From Brachypodium distachyon (Eukaryota > Streptophyta > Magnoliopsida > Poales > Poaceae): DNA of 64,000 bases. The DNA lies in assembly GCF_000005505.3 (NCBI RefSeq), contig NC_016132.3, positions 3,472,001 to 3,536,000 of the forward strand. The letters run 5' to 3'. Position numbers and translations under genes: made by a program. This document shows, piece after piece, positions 13,301 to 26,500 of the stretch. The notes under the pieces are model-generated. The model did not search any database. It saw only the letters and a program-made list of their open reading frames with translations, and had not been told where the DNA came from. Every line of letters begins with the position of its first letter. The stretch's first letter is position 1.

Positions 13301-16300
13301 CTTTCTATTGTACGGCACATCTAGTTCCTCATGCAACCTCTTACCAATAACAAATGTTTTAAAGGCTTCAGCAAATTTTGATACAGACACAAACTGGTAT
13401 GGATAATCGTACTGACACCAGTATTGCTGTTGATCTTTCTTGGACAAAACCTGCAACAAAAAAAACGTGAATATGCAAGGTAAACCCAATTGGCATTAAT
13501 ATACAAACATAGAAAGAGTAGAGCTGCCTACTTCTTGCAAAAAATCGGCCACATTTTTTCTTTCAGGGCACCTGAAACCCATTGCAGCAAAAAAATCAAC
13601 AGCATGTTCACGTGGCCCCTGGTATACAATTTGACCTTCAGATATAAGAATAACATCATCAAATAGCTCATAAGTTTCTGGAGGCGGCTGCAGCAGGGAT
13701 ATGATTGTAGTGCCATCCAAAGCATGTGTAGAATGCCTTAGGTACTTGATAATCTGATATGTGGTTGCACTATCAAGGCCAGTAGAAATCTCATCCATGA
13801 ACAGAACGCGAGCAGATCCAACTAGCAGTTCACCTGCAAAAGCACTCAATATTAGCATAGAAGAACACCACAAGAAGATTGTGAATCTTTTATAAATAGT
13901 ATTAGCATGTATCAACCTGTTGTTAGGCGCTTCTTTTGTCCTCCAGAGATTCCTTTGATCATCTCATCTCCAACAATGGTGTCAGCACAGATGTCCAGCC
14001 CTAAAATCTTGGCTAGATCAAAATTAGCAATTCAGAAATCTCACCAGAATCATGTAATCAAGATATTACAAAACAAAGAACGATTAGCTACAGTTTTCGG
14101 TCAAAAGAAAGATTAGTTTCTAAAAACTAAAAAGAACAAAAAAAAAGGGGCTGTGTGGATTAACTTGTAAAACTAACAAAACAAAAATATAAGCAACCCT
14201 TGAAAAGGAATAATAACACAAACAAGATCTGTTCAAAATAGAAATTGCAATTTGCACCAACGGACTTGATAATTACGCAAAATAACTGTCATTTCTTTGC
14301 AAATAACATCAGTTGTTTTGACTTTTGACTTTGCATTGCCCTTTGCACCACTTTTCAAGATCAGTTCAATCCGACCCGGCAAGCAACCCTGAATGTCTAG
14401 CCTGCATACATATGTCACGCGAGCAGAAGATATGCCCCCCTGCAGGTGGACATAGAGCTCTAGACTCACTAGTGCAATGTCTGTGCAGGAAATACTAACC
14501 CTGTTATTTTGTGGAACATGTGGTTATCTTGTGCAACATGTGTCAGATAAGGCAGCAGAGCACAAACCGTAAGTTACTCATACAAATAGAAGTTCAAAAA
14601 GGAGATTGACACAACAAATTAGAAAAACTATTGAGACATCTATCATTTCCTTGACAGCTATGTCGCCTCGTGGACGGGCGTCTCTCGCAATTGTAATGCT
14701 TCGTATGCGAAGGGTAAATGTGTTGCCTCCCCTAGTTGTCTCCCTCAAGCGGACATAGCTGTTAATAACATGATTGAGGAGTTGTCGACTCTCCAAGTGG
14801 GATGGACTAAGGTAAACGTTGATGCAAATTGTGATGTTGTTTATAGCACTGTTAGTATTAGCACCATTGTTAGAAATTGTGGTGACCATCCTATCTGCTA
14901 GACTTGGGAGTTTTTGGAACATTGTAGCAGCATGGAGGAGGAATTGCTTGCCGGCTAATGGTTGACCTTCATATACCTATTGTCCTCGAGACTTGCTTGG
15001 TAGCCCATCAGGCGGGGGATTTTCCAACGTGGAGGACTGTTTTGTGCTCTAAGCTATTCATAAGTAAGTTAGTGCCTGCCAAATGTGTCCTTTGTTAAAA
15101 GTTGTCATAAGAACAATGTGACCAATCATATGTTGGCTAAGTTCAATATGAAAGAGAGGTACCGTGGGGTTCTGCGTGGTGTTGCTCCTCCCTGCATGGC
15201 GGAGTTAGTCACGTGTGTGTTTTTAGGAAAAACTGTAGGAGAGGCTCCGACGGTAAATATATTGCAAAAGGAAGAGAAATGTACAGAATAGACACAGAAG
15301 ACACCAACAGGGGCAACAAAGCCCCTTAAGTAACACCCTCAACCAAAGTAAGCCAATCAGATAACAGAGACCAATTCCCTTCCTTCATCCTAAACATATG
15401 ACTCCACAGTTCTTGTTTGAAACGACTAAACCAACCATTACAAGGAGGGTTCCTATCGAAGAAGTTACGTGTGTTTTACATGAATCTTTTCATTTAATTC
15501 ATGTGAGCTCTCTTACTTTACACACAAAACAAGGAGGGGAGTGATGGGAATGTAAAAGAAGGCAAACATGTAGACAAGCTAAGTAAACAAACAAGTGAAA
15601 GAGACGCATCGCATACCTTCATTATGTACTCCGCCACAAGACTTGTCTGTTTACCCTCAAGAGCCAATGCCTGGAAAAGTAGTGGAAAGGATGATACAAT
15701 CACCAACGTAATAGTGTGTGTATGTCCAAAGCTAGCTGGATTTAATGTACCTTCATGAATACATCAAGGTCCTGATCAGGCTTTATACCAGCATTCTTTT
15801 CTCTCCTCAGAAGTTCAACGAGCATATCTACAAATCGGTTGATGTCAAAAAGGGAAACTATCCAGGAACAACACCAGTGACATTGTGATGCAGTGACCTA
15901 CCATACTTTATTCCAACACCCTGACAGCGCCCAGCAAACTCCAGAGTTTCTCTGACAGTCATCTCTGAAGCATGCCAGTCTTGCTGACTTACATAAGCAG
16001 ATGTTCGTTGAGGCACAAATTCTTTTAGATGGTGGCCGTTGTAAGTAATGCTCCCAGACATCTACAATTGGTGTGGACAGTCAGTAACAATAAATTTATC
16101 CAAATGTTACTCCTGGGTTGATAGGCTTAGAGGTGAGCATCTGATCAGGTAGATAACCATTTTCAGGCTATACGATAATCCCAATCGATCACTCGTCTTA
16201 TGATCGAGTGATAGATACAGATTTGGTCGAATTTGATCAGATAGAAACACCATCTTTAGTTGCAACAATTCAAGAAACCGAATCTAATTGATTAATACAT

Positions 16301-17914
16301 GGCACACCTTTAGTCCAGGACCAAGTCGTCCAGCAAGAGCAAGGAGCAAGGTGGTCTTCCCAGAACTTGGAGGTCCTAAAAGCAGAGTCATTCTGCAGCA
16401 AGAGAAAAAACAACTAATTTATCAGATTTTTTTTCCCGAGAATTCTCAGAGCTTAGTTGTTGTACCAGAAAGCCCAAGTTACTCCTGAGTTGCACGGGTG
16501 TACCTTGATGGACGAATGATCCCACTAACGTCATCAAGGATCGGCAACTTCACTCTCCCCCCTCGGTAGATCCTCAGATGCCTCAGAAATGCCTTAATTT
16601 CAAAGGAAAAAAAAATGTAAGAACCTCCGTAGAACATCGGCAATTGATGTGCTTGCCTACATGATCCGCGATGGACCTCCTATTTACAGCCTAAACCCCA
16701 GTTATACCAATTACCAACAGAGAAAGCCTGAGGCGGTAAATAAGTCACGCCATATTAAACAAACCTTGTGGTAAAATTACTTTCACAAGATGAATTACTA
16801 GAGGAGAGCTGAGAGCTGAGAGCGAAGGCAAAAATTTCTTGGATCATGGGGTTACGGGCCAACCTCTGTCATGTTGCATATGAAGTTCGGGATGGTTGGC
16901 AGCGCCCTGCTCCCGACATGCACGTACGCGTCCACCGTCAGGTCCTCGTACCTCACTTCGATCTTGGGGAAATCGATGTGCACCCTGCAACCCGGAAAAC
17001 GAAGAAGAAAACAAAATTAGTCTCACACAAACAAAGCACTAGTGTGAAAAATATTTTTACACTCTCGAAAACCAAAGCCGATGCAACTCTAGGCGCTGCT
17101 GCAGCAGATGCGACATCAGATACACATGATCATCCAGCGCAAAAAAAAAGATACACATGATCAGCTAGTGGAGTGGGCGCCAAATCTGCAGCCACTAGCA
17201 AGCAAGCGAACAAAACGCGGGTCGGGGCGGCGGGGCCCACGCGTCAGCCGCTCCCGACTGGAGCATGCGCATCTAGAAACTTTTTTCTCTCTTCAAAACA
17301 AGCGCGAGAAGAAATCTCAAATCTGCAAAGCTTCGCCCAGCATGGAGAGGCATGGGGTAGCCATTTTCAAGCAGCAGCGGCAGCAGCTAGTGTCCCGGGC
17401 TGATGCGACGGTTGGGCCCACGCGTCAGCCACTGCAGAGCGGCGGTGGGGACCCTCTAGAAGCAGAGCAGGCAAGCTTCTAGAAGCTTTTACAGAGCAGA
17501 GCACAACGCACAGTCACCGAGGAAGGCACGCACGAGGACGACGATGCGAGAGAGCAAATGTATACTGTAGCACACGGTTACTCACGCGTCGAAGCGTTCG
17601 CGAATGCGGCGGAAGAACTGCTCGGCGTCGCCGGAGTCGGCGAGCAGGCGGTCGACGAGCGCGGTGCGGTCGCCCGAGGAGAGGCCGGCGACGTCGACCT
17701 CCTCGCAGAGCGGCGGCGCGTCGTAGTCGTCCGCGGCGGACGAGGAGGATGACGCGGCGGCGTTGGCGGGGGCGGCAGGGGACCTGAGGAAGCCCCTCCT
17801 GGCGCGGGCGACGGTGGGGAGCCGCTGCAGCGCCGCCCACCGCAGCGCCTCCTGCTCGTCCTCCGCCTCCCGCCACGACCCCGACCGCGAGAACGCGGCC
17901 TCCGCCGCCCACAT
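7361..17914 (-). CDS. ABCG31: Full-size ABCG/PDR transporter, cuticular lipid exporter (ABCG31/Eibi1 type)
   Basis: Twenty-four exons join in frame to 1437 residues: 17914-17586, 16984-16864, 16592-16504, 16392-16308, 16061-15902, 15827-15751, 15670-15617, 14007-13917, 13833-13532, 13450-13169, 12378-12062, 11962-11802, 11711-11608, 11334-11178, 11091-10972, 10876-10782, 10455-10123, 10040-9750, 9563-9480, 9403-9270, 9185-8958, 8857-8686, 8604-8350, 7633-7361. All introns are GT-AG. Order is NBD-TMD-NBD-TMD: Walker A GPPSSGKT (about 186-193), signature ISGGQ (325-329), Walker B VLFMDE (345-350), second Walker A GVSGAGKT (880-887), PDR signature LSTEQRKR (about 987), C-terminus NFQRR. It aligns along its length with Arabidopsis ABCG32 and barley Eibi1, plasma-membrane transporters needed for cutin deposition and water retention (family knowledge). 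I chose the Met of MWAAEAAF because relatives start there; an upstream Met at 17932 would add six residues. No lesion was seen. Confidence 0.93.
10495..10731. mobile_element. Stowaway-like MITE in ABCG intron 16
   Basis: The ends CTCCCTCCAGTTCACAAATA and its near inverse (TATTGTGAACCGTAGGGGA) are flanked by TA on both sides (10493-10494 and 10732-10733). The element sits wholly within the intron between the exons at 10876-10782 and 10455-10123, so it does not touch coding sequence. Confidence 0.7.
14640..15230 (+). mobile_element. Decayed LINE remnant: RNase H-like (RVT_3) C-terminal segment in ABCG intron 7
   Basis: The plus strand, antisense to the gene, reads as broken pieces of the RNase H-like domain that ends many plant non-LTR retrotransposon polyproteins. 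WTKVNVDAN occurs near 14.80 kb, then [16 protein letters not shown] near 14.91 kb. A final segment with [11 protein letters not shown] and [11 protein letters not shown] lies at 15.11-15.21 kb. Stops and frameshifts separate these blocks. It lies in the 1.6-kb intron between exons 7 and 8 (15616-14008), the largest intron of the gene. Confidence 0.65.
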
Positions 17915-17932
17915 CTCCCCCCACCCCACCAA

Positions 17933-20900
17933 ACCCTAACAAGCCAGTCCCCTCGCCGCCGAATCAGCGCAGTAGTAAAAGTGGTATAGGCTAGCAAATG
18001 GTGGCGGTGGCAGGGGACGGTGGGTGGCAGAGGGGGGGATTTAAGGAGGGGGGGACGCCGCGTGCTCGGTACAGTGGCAATGGAGGAGGAGATAGGGCCG
18101 GGTTTGGTTGGTTAGGTTGGAATGGATCCACCGACTCGCCTCATTTATGGCGCTCGACCCCGCGCCGCGCCGCGCCTCCTCTCTCTCTCTCTCTCTCTCT
18201 CCTCGCTGTGCACTGCTCTCCTGCTTCTCGCCTTCCTCTCTCTCTCTCTCGATAGTAGTCGTTGGGATTTTTGATCCGGCGGAAGGGAAGATGGGAGAGA
18301 CGGAACGGAAGGTAAAAGGGAGGGAGGGAAAGGGGACAGGCTGGCTTTCGAGTTTAGACCGTTCGGTTTGGTTCCTTCGGGCCACACGTACGTAATAACG
18401 TACCTCCCGTATGTGACGCCAGTACGCTTAAATTGTCATGGACCCGTTCTGCCAGCCCATGCAAACAAACTTCGGCCTTTTACACTATTTACCGGCCCAT
18501 TTACTGTCGCGGTAACTTTTCTTTGTGTTTTTCTTCCAAGAAGACGAGTCCAATTTTGGTTTGATTCCCATAAAAAAAACCAAAATACGGGTCGGCGGCC
18601 TTCATTTTGGTTTGATTGACACCAACAAAATTCTAAAGCCGGATAAATTCATAAATCATACCCTCACAGCTCGTTTGGATCTCATTAGATTTTGGTCTGG
18701 AATCATGAAATTTATTTTGAATTCAAACGAATCAACTTGTTTGGCTGGCATGAAATTGGTTCGAGAATTCAATCTCAAACATGGAATCATATTCATGCCA
18801 ACAACACCTAACCCTATTCATTTCTAAAAGAAATCATTTCTCTAAAACTGTATTCTACGGATCCATGTGGCAGACAAGACATGGTTTTTGAATCCGAAAT
18901 TCAAATTCAACCGAATGAAATACTATCAAAATTTTGATTTCCATTTCGTTCCTACCCAACCAAATGAAATCTCAAGCACATAACGATTATAGATCTGCAG
19001 GTTCCAAAATATTTGAATAGTCCAGTGTGGCAAGTGGGCTGGCCACGTTGGCACTGACTAGTGGGCCCTACCCGTCAGAAACACGGTTAACTCGCCTAAA
19101 AGCCCATTGAAACCTATCTGCAACAGATTAGACCAATAGGTGGTGAAAAGTGCAAAAAATTCGTTCAGATACTGTTTTGCGCAAAAGTGTGGTGGAATGT
19201 GCAATTTCCTCTGACTTTTAGCTAGCGAGTACATATACAGCGACGTGGTGCACTGGTGCTGTGTACAGCGAACTGGTATGTAGATATGTAGTACCAGTAA
19301 ACTGGTTGGCGCAGCTGCGCAATCCACGTGAAGTAGTGCATAGCACATACTCTGGAGTATTTTTCACGGCTCACGTGATACCGCCAGCAAATTCACGGTT
19401 GCACGATTGCATTGCTTTCCTTTGCACCGATCGATCGCCCTGGGCCGTCAGAAAAGGGGCAGTACAAAGGGGCATTCCTGCTCTCGTTCTTCTTGCCCGG
19501 GACAAACGAAATGAACATCAGTGGCCAAGCTAATTACGACTACTTTAATAAACGAATTATGAAGTATTTTTTCCGACCCATATTAAATGATAAAATATTA
19601 TATATATCTAGACATTTTTTGGTATGGATGGAACGAAGTGAGTCATTACTTGGTAATGCTGAAAATGGAAATTATGTAGGGCACGCGCGTACATGCATGT
19701 GTGCCCTGTCCCTGGCCTGCACACCTCCTAGAAATCGCTAATGTACGAATGATCGTGGCAAGAATCGATTCCGTATGTGATCCTCAAGAGGAGAAATCCG
19801 GACTCCGGACGCCGGAGATCGATCGCCTACGCGTCCCCCCAATTATTGAGGCGTTGAATCGCCGGGCGCGAGCAGATCGATCGCGGCATTCGATGCCCAC
19901 CAACCGTAATTGCATGCCGTGATTAATCACGACCGGAACGCTAGCAGCCTCATTCCAGATTTAATTACCAGTGGACGACGAGGAGCCTGGCTCCATCCAT
20001 GCCCCCGCAACAGCATCGTCAATTAATCTCCACGTTTGGAACAGCGTACGTACGTACGTGCTCCGTGCGCTCTCACCCTTCTACGTACAAAAAGGATCCA
20101 CGTATATATACTCCGCACACCATATATTTGTTGATACCACTTTACAAGGAAAAAAAAATCGTGGAACGATCCTCCCTAAATGGCTCAGATGTGGTTAAAT
20201 CGGGATAAAATTTAGTGGAACCATAAAATATAACGAGTAATAGAATTTGGAGATATTTAAATTTGTTTTAAAAAATCATTTAATCGGCCGAATAAATAAA
20301 CAGGAGGTGTACACGGGACCAGATCGACCATGCATGTGGTTCCTGAATCCTGATCGCGCAGCTAGCTTAGCGTGCGGTCCCATGAATCCATGACGTTAAT
20401 TCACGGCGTATACGTACGTACGTACGTACACACCCCTGCATGTGTCGTCCACCTCTATCATGGGACGCAGAATTGTAGATCGATTCGATCCGCATGGATG
20501 GATTAGATAGATCACCGTGGAATGGTCTGTGGACCTCGTCGACCTAGCTGAACTAGTAGGAGTAGATCGCCGTGGAGGACGTAGAGGCGTAGAGCAGTAC
20601 AGTGAGCCAGCAGCATACAGCTCGCGTGTCGAGCGGCTCCCTGCATGTAGCTACAGTAGCAGTTCCGGCGCGGCGAAATATATGTCGCTCTGGGTTAGGG
20701 ACGAAAATTGGTCTTTTCGCAGTGCTTTGCCGCTCGTCCCGATATTTGTCGTGTGGCTTTCGGATTTCGATGTTTAGCAGCGCATGCAGTCTCAATAACG
20801 GCCTTCTAGAGATGGATGGTGGATTTGAATTATTTGATCGATTTTTTATCGACAGGCTTGCTAATAAATCAATAAATTCTGGTTGTGTGTATCTTTTTGA

Positions 20901-23527
20901 TGCAGAAACCGAGGGTTTCAACCACTTTTCCGAGAAAAAAAACTACTACTCCATATTGATTTGTTTAATTTCCGTGAAAATTTGTGTAGATTTATCTTGA
21001 AAAGATTTTTTGTGATGCTATAATTTTGGATGGCCTCATCAATAACTTTTATTTTTAATGATAAGGTCAATACACTTTTCAACAATTGGAGGAGTACTGT
21101 CCATTTATCTACTCCACGGTAGTTGGCATTGGCAGCATAATATTCAGAGTTGGTGTTTTCTTGGTACATTTGTTGTTTACTCCTGATCTCCACCCCCACT
21201 ATTTTTCTGCTTCTCTCATCCTCCTGGCCAGAGAACTCATGTGACACGGGTCCCTGAAGATTAGCCTACAATTCTTGGCAAGAGTTTGGTACCACGAGTT
21301 AGTTGGGGGATATCGGTAGCGGTTGACCCCCCTTGCTGCATCAGCGCACCACTGCCAGTCTGCAGTGCGGTGCATATTGCTCTGGTCTTGCCCCTGTCCT
21401 GAGTCATAAATCTTACCACCCAGAAATCTTTAGCAGACACATGCATGTTGATGTTTGCAGTCCATAATAATTCAGGGACTTGATGGTGGTGGTGCGCATT
21501 GCATTAAAACCGCAGCGCAGCACACTGCAAAGTCTCTGCATTTTTTGCAATTGCAAGGACAGGCAGGCTTCACCTGCTTTCTTCTGCGCCTATTTACTCA
21601 CTCCCGGTGCCCTAGCTTTATCCTTGAATGCAGCTTGATCTGCTCAGCAATAACATAAGCAAAACTAAAATTTCTTGACTTGTGAATCTGCTCGCGCGTG
21701 GTTGCATGCCAGTTTGTTGTTGCAACCATGCCCTGACCTGCCAGTGCCAGGGTGTGCTTGTTGTCTTCAGCAAAAACCCCACTTTTTACCAAATAAAAAT
21801 AAAGTAATTTGACAAGATTTTGCTTTTCCAAAAAGTGGTCAATGTTGGCAAGAAATGGACTAGAGTGGGCAAAGGACAAGGGTGGCATGTGCAGGACTGA
21901 ATTTCGGTAACCAAAAAGTTGGAACATGAACAAAGAAAAAGCTTTGTACGTACTGTTCTAGATAAACGGTAACCAGTAGGTTGGTTTTGGACAGCAACCT
22001 CCACGTGTGTTCTAGATAAACGGCTTGCCTTTTCTACACTCTCCTGCTAGCTTGTGACCTGCTGGCCGATGATGCAGGTGACCATCCATCGTCCATCGAT
22101 CCTGAATTAATCCTGATACTACGTTTCTTCTTTAGTTTCCCAGTCTTTGTCACAACAATGTCACGCCATTGATGCGCCGCTAGAGCACGCACATCGTCGC
22201 TCTCGTCTCGTGCTGCTTTCCAGAAAAGCACAGGAGGAAAAGGAAAGGATGGGTGGCTTTCTGTTGGAGAAAGAATATATACTTGTGTGTGGGACGGCGT
22301 TAATGCCGGGGAAGCATGCAGATCACATGTCGCTGTGCGACCCCGATCGGCGTACGTACGATGAAGCAAAGCAGAGCAGAGCAGAGGCGGAGCAGAGTCG
22401 TTCACGGTTGGGGAGAAAAAGACGTGGAAGAGAAAGAACGGGGACCAGAACAGGAACAGCCTCACGAGGAGATCGTTCTCGTGGAAAGCAGAGGCAGCAG
22501 GATTTGCAACCCGGCCATTGCTCGGGTTCGGGTAACAAACAGTCTGCGAGCCTTTTACGGGAACTCATAGGTTTGGTGGCTGGCTTTGGTGCACCATCTG
22601 AGAGCTAGGATTGGAATTAGAGTAGTACATGCATGCATCACTGGAAAAATGTTGCATGTCTGTTTTTTTCGGGAGCGCTTATCTGCAAGTCGACTAAGAA
22701 CTTTAACTAAAACAGCTATCGTTGGCCGGTTGCAGCGCACGCCATTTTTGCGCAACTTCCAAGCTTCATGATGTGCAACTTCGTCAACGTAAGCTGCGTT
22801 TGGTGTCAAGGTGGATTATGATAAATCCAGATTTTTGAACCGGCTTTTTTACTATTTTCATGTTTGGCTAACCAACTTTTCTTGCTTTCGGGTGTATTTT
22901 TCAACAACAGGTCGTAAAATAAATTCAGAGCAACACACTCAGCAATGTCAAACTAAGCCTTAGAAATAACTGTCTTAGATAACCTAGGAATAGCACATAT
23001 GATAGTAGTATTTTCTGTCAGAGATTATAACTTAGTTATCTTTTAGAAAAGGGGTTGATTTCGCATCTGACATGCATATTCAGGTAATCAGATTCAGAAA
23101 AGAAGGACCCTTCGAGGGAAGTGGCAGTTCTGTCAGGTACAAGGACCAACAGTTTTCATCGGTTTCCAAGTTCTGATGAAACTGCAAGCCATACCCAAAG
23201 GCACAGACAGCTCGACCAAGAGCATAAAAATCATCGTATAATAATTCTTGTATTTTACTTGTATACAGTTGCTGGGGGGAAAGGGGAAATTAAACAGCGG
23301 GAAGTACTGAACGAGGAATTATGACATGGGGCTGGATGGCATTTTATTTTGCCCCAATTCTCAGTTCACCAATTGCCATTTCCATTGGGAGGATTCTGTA
23401 GGTGTATATAAACTTGGGAGATGTGGTCTTTCTGCTCTCCTGAACTAATACCAGCAAGAGTTATATCGTTGAAAAATCAGACTAGTGTGATTTGAATGTA
23501 GGATGTATTCTTGCATCCGATGGGCTG
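17933..23527. other. Intergenic region between the ABCG promoter and the ISS1 3' end
   Basis: The right edge of the ABCG gene is followed by GC-rich 5' leader and promoter sequence with two CT microsatellites. Beyond 18.65 kb the sequence becomes ordinary A/T-rich spacer. A stretch at about 18664-18976 starts with TCGTTTGGATCTCATTAG and ends with a roughly inverted ACCAAATGAAATCTCA, so it may be a decayed hAT- or Tourist-like MITE. Runs of ACGT occur near 20.05 and 20.41 kb. The last 100-130 bases are likely the 3' UTR of the minus-strand aminotransferase. No gene was found. Confidence 0.55.
18178..18250. repeat. Two CT/GA microsatellites upstream of ABCG31
   Basis: Runs of CT at about 18178-18203 and 18236-18250 (GA on the sense strand of the gene) lie 260-340 bases upstream of the ABCG start. 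GA-rich leaders are common in grass 5' UTRs and core promoters. A role here is inference only. Confidence 0.6.
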
Positions 23528-26500
23528 TTACTGTACCATTCCATCAGTCACCAGTTCTTGCAAACCCCGCCTTAGCCTCTCCGCAGCGAGTCTCGTGTCT
23601 GCCTCCTTCAATCCGCCGAATGAAATACGGATGAATCCAGGACTTCCGCAGGCGCTCCCGGGGATCACAGCGACCCCGTGCTTACTTGCGAGCCAACTGA
23701 CAGCTTCAAAGTCGTCTGAACAAGTGTCTGGTAGTTTAGCCCAGAGGTAAATGGCACCCTCCCCACCCCTGACAGCATCCTCACCAAGTGGAGACATTGC
23801 CTCCACAAGCAACTCGCGGTTTTTCACTAGATCTTTCACCCTTTCCCTGATCCACTCTGGGCCGGCCTCTAATGCGTGGAGCGCCAGTCGCTGCCCGATG
23901 ATGGAAGCACAGATAGGTATGTTATCTTGCACTTTAAGGAGCTGTGCATGGAAACCATTGACTTCACTCGGATACGCAATCTGCAGCATTCAATTGATCA
24001 GCTCCTGTAAGACTAACAGATCATTTCCCCTTGCAAATTTTGCACGACAACTCAGTTATTTATAGTGCATCAAATGGTCCCAAACTTTTAGCGTGACAGC
24101 AATAGAAGTGTGTGGGAGATATGTGAAACCGAAAGGAGTATTGAGTCGTAAACAGCAATTAAAGCTTGAGTAAAAGATAGAGAACGAGCATGGCACACTT
24201 ACATATCCTACACGCCATCCCATCATTCCATAAGCCTTTGAGAATGAGAAAATGTTGACAATGTGAGCATCCTCTAAGCAATAGTGCTCCATTCCATCAT
24301 ACATAAAGTATCTGAAGAACACCAACAAAAACTTTCAACGGAGTTCAGGGTAAATAATTATAACTGGATGACAAGCAGCATGCAAAAAGCAATTTACAGA
24401 ACATAGGAGATTAATTAATGAGTCTAAATCCATTGCAAAGACAACATATTTTGATTTCAGTTTTTATTCTACCATTTTCAATGTGCATGGTATACAAGCA
24501 CTGTCAAATAAAACTGACCTAAAATACAACTGGAGAATTGAACTTCCCCATGTGAAACGTTTTGTCAATTGACTTGTACAGGGTTACTGGTGTCAACCTC
24601 TTGTGTAACAAAAATATGGAATATAAAAGCGGTGTATTAACATGTCCATGCATATTACACTTGTCAGTGCGATTCAGGAGGGAAGAAACTTTAACATCAA
24701 CACCACGACAAAGGGCACAGAAAACCACGAATAATTTGCATTACTCGATGATTTGAGCCAGTCAACTAAACATGTAGACATGGTATGCAATGTAGGTCAG
24801 ATTTTAGTGAGAAATAAAATAAATATTGATTTCTTAATCACAGGGATAAAATAGACCATGCTCCTTATGTCCTTCCAATGCCACTTAGTGGTCATCACGC
24901 TGCCCGAAACTAAGTCTAATCCGTGATAGCTTTATGGAAGCTTAAAGGGAAGTCCTTTATTAATAGTTCAACTTTGGACTCAGGTTTGCTTCAGGCCTTC
25001 AACCCATCAAGTTTCCAAAAGTACCCCATGTAGGTTAACAACTTAACATGTTAGTAACTCCACCTTTAAGTGATTAGGAGATCTTATTTCCTAATAATTA
25101 AGAGTACAAAACAGACCTTCAAAAGGTAGATAGACTGATATGGGACCAAACCTATATATGAGAACTAAAACAGGAATTTCCAGAGATCGTGAGCACGAGA
25201 ATATAACTAAACTTGACAAAACATCCCACAGCATAGATTTCCCTCCTTTTAGCAGTTCTCGGCCATGTTCATCTTCAGTTCTGATTTTAATTTCTTTCTG
25301 GTGTATTCCATAACAGATTAATGCTGCCAAATTAAAAATGAATTCTACGAGTCCTCTTTGTAGAAGCTACTAGCGAGGATGCCATCCTGGACTGAATTTC
25401 AGTTAAGTCAGGAATGGCTATTCGTTGCTTATAATAATCTGTCATCCTAAGCTCTAACCATGATTTAAGGTGATCATGTCCATGAATGGTTCTATTTTTA
25501 TTTTTGTTTTGTAAACTATTTGCATGTTTACACTTCTTTCAGAAAAGTTTAAATATAAGAGAGGGCTGTGGCTTTAGAGAAATAAGTGCAAGTATATCAT
25601 TGCATTTGATCAATATTAACTTACTCATAGGTATTGTCAACCACAAGCCATGAACCAGCATTTCTGCACAGGTCTGAAATTCTCTGAAAGCGATAATAGG
25701 AAATAGTCAACACTAACTCATTGTGGGCGTGTGTGCACACGTGCATGACAAAGGGAGAGCGAGGAAGGGAGGGGAAGAGATGACCTGGAGCATAGGCTTG
25801 GGAATAAAAGCTCCAGAGGGGTTTCCCGGATTTACAACAGTAACCAGTTTAGGGATAGGGCCGTTTCCTTTCAGAACTTTCTCCAGCCAATCTGCAGTTT
25901 TAGGCATATGTAAAATATGATTTCGAAATTATATATTTTTCATTCAAACTGTGTAGAATTTCTTAGACCACATGTGAAGGTCATAACAGAGCAAATACAT
26001 ATTGGCATATTTGCCAACATGTAAAGGTCTTCGCTTAATTTAAAAATGTAAAATACATATTAGCTCATAAGCAAAGTACAGAAATTTATCTTAGATTATG
26101 GATGGTAGACATATTACCAACATCAGGATGGAGAGTCGTGGAATTGCAAGCACCAACTAATATGTCAGTGACACCAGTCATCTGGAATGACATGTAGGCG
26201 TTGAAGTAGTATGGTGCAAACATGACAACAGAATCCCCAGCATCGCAAAGGGTGAGAACTAGGTTTACAAAGGCCTGCCAAAATAAGTATATGTAATATA
26301 TCACTTTACTTAGAAAAAACTAGTTGGGAAACGAAACAAGATTTTGGTGTAAAATAGCACTAATACAGGGAAGTAAGAAGGTATTTTACAGAACTTTAAA
26401 ATGAGATACGTGGGAGGACACTAACCTATAGTTTGACAGCTAAAACAAGGGAAAATGAGTAGATGGAAAGTCTGTTTTACCTGATTTGCACCAGCAGTCA

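Noticed and set aside
17514..17997. Two alternative minus-strand frames (142 and 139 residues) over ABCG exon 1
   Set aside because: Arg/Gly/Pro-rich shadows; the frame with MWAAEAAF continues correctly into exon 2.
18664..18976. Possible MITE with GTTTGGAT-type ends
   Set aside because: The inverted match is imperfect and no target duplication was found, so it is only mentioned in the spacer entry.
22147..22608. 153-residue plus-strand frame upstream of the ISS1 3' end
   Set aside because: Low-complexity Arg/Gln/Glu-rich translation from a purine-rich stretch, overlapped by antisense frames of similar length.
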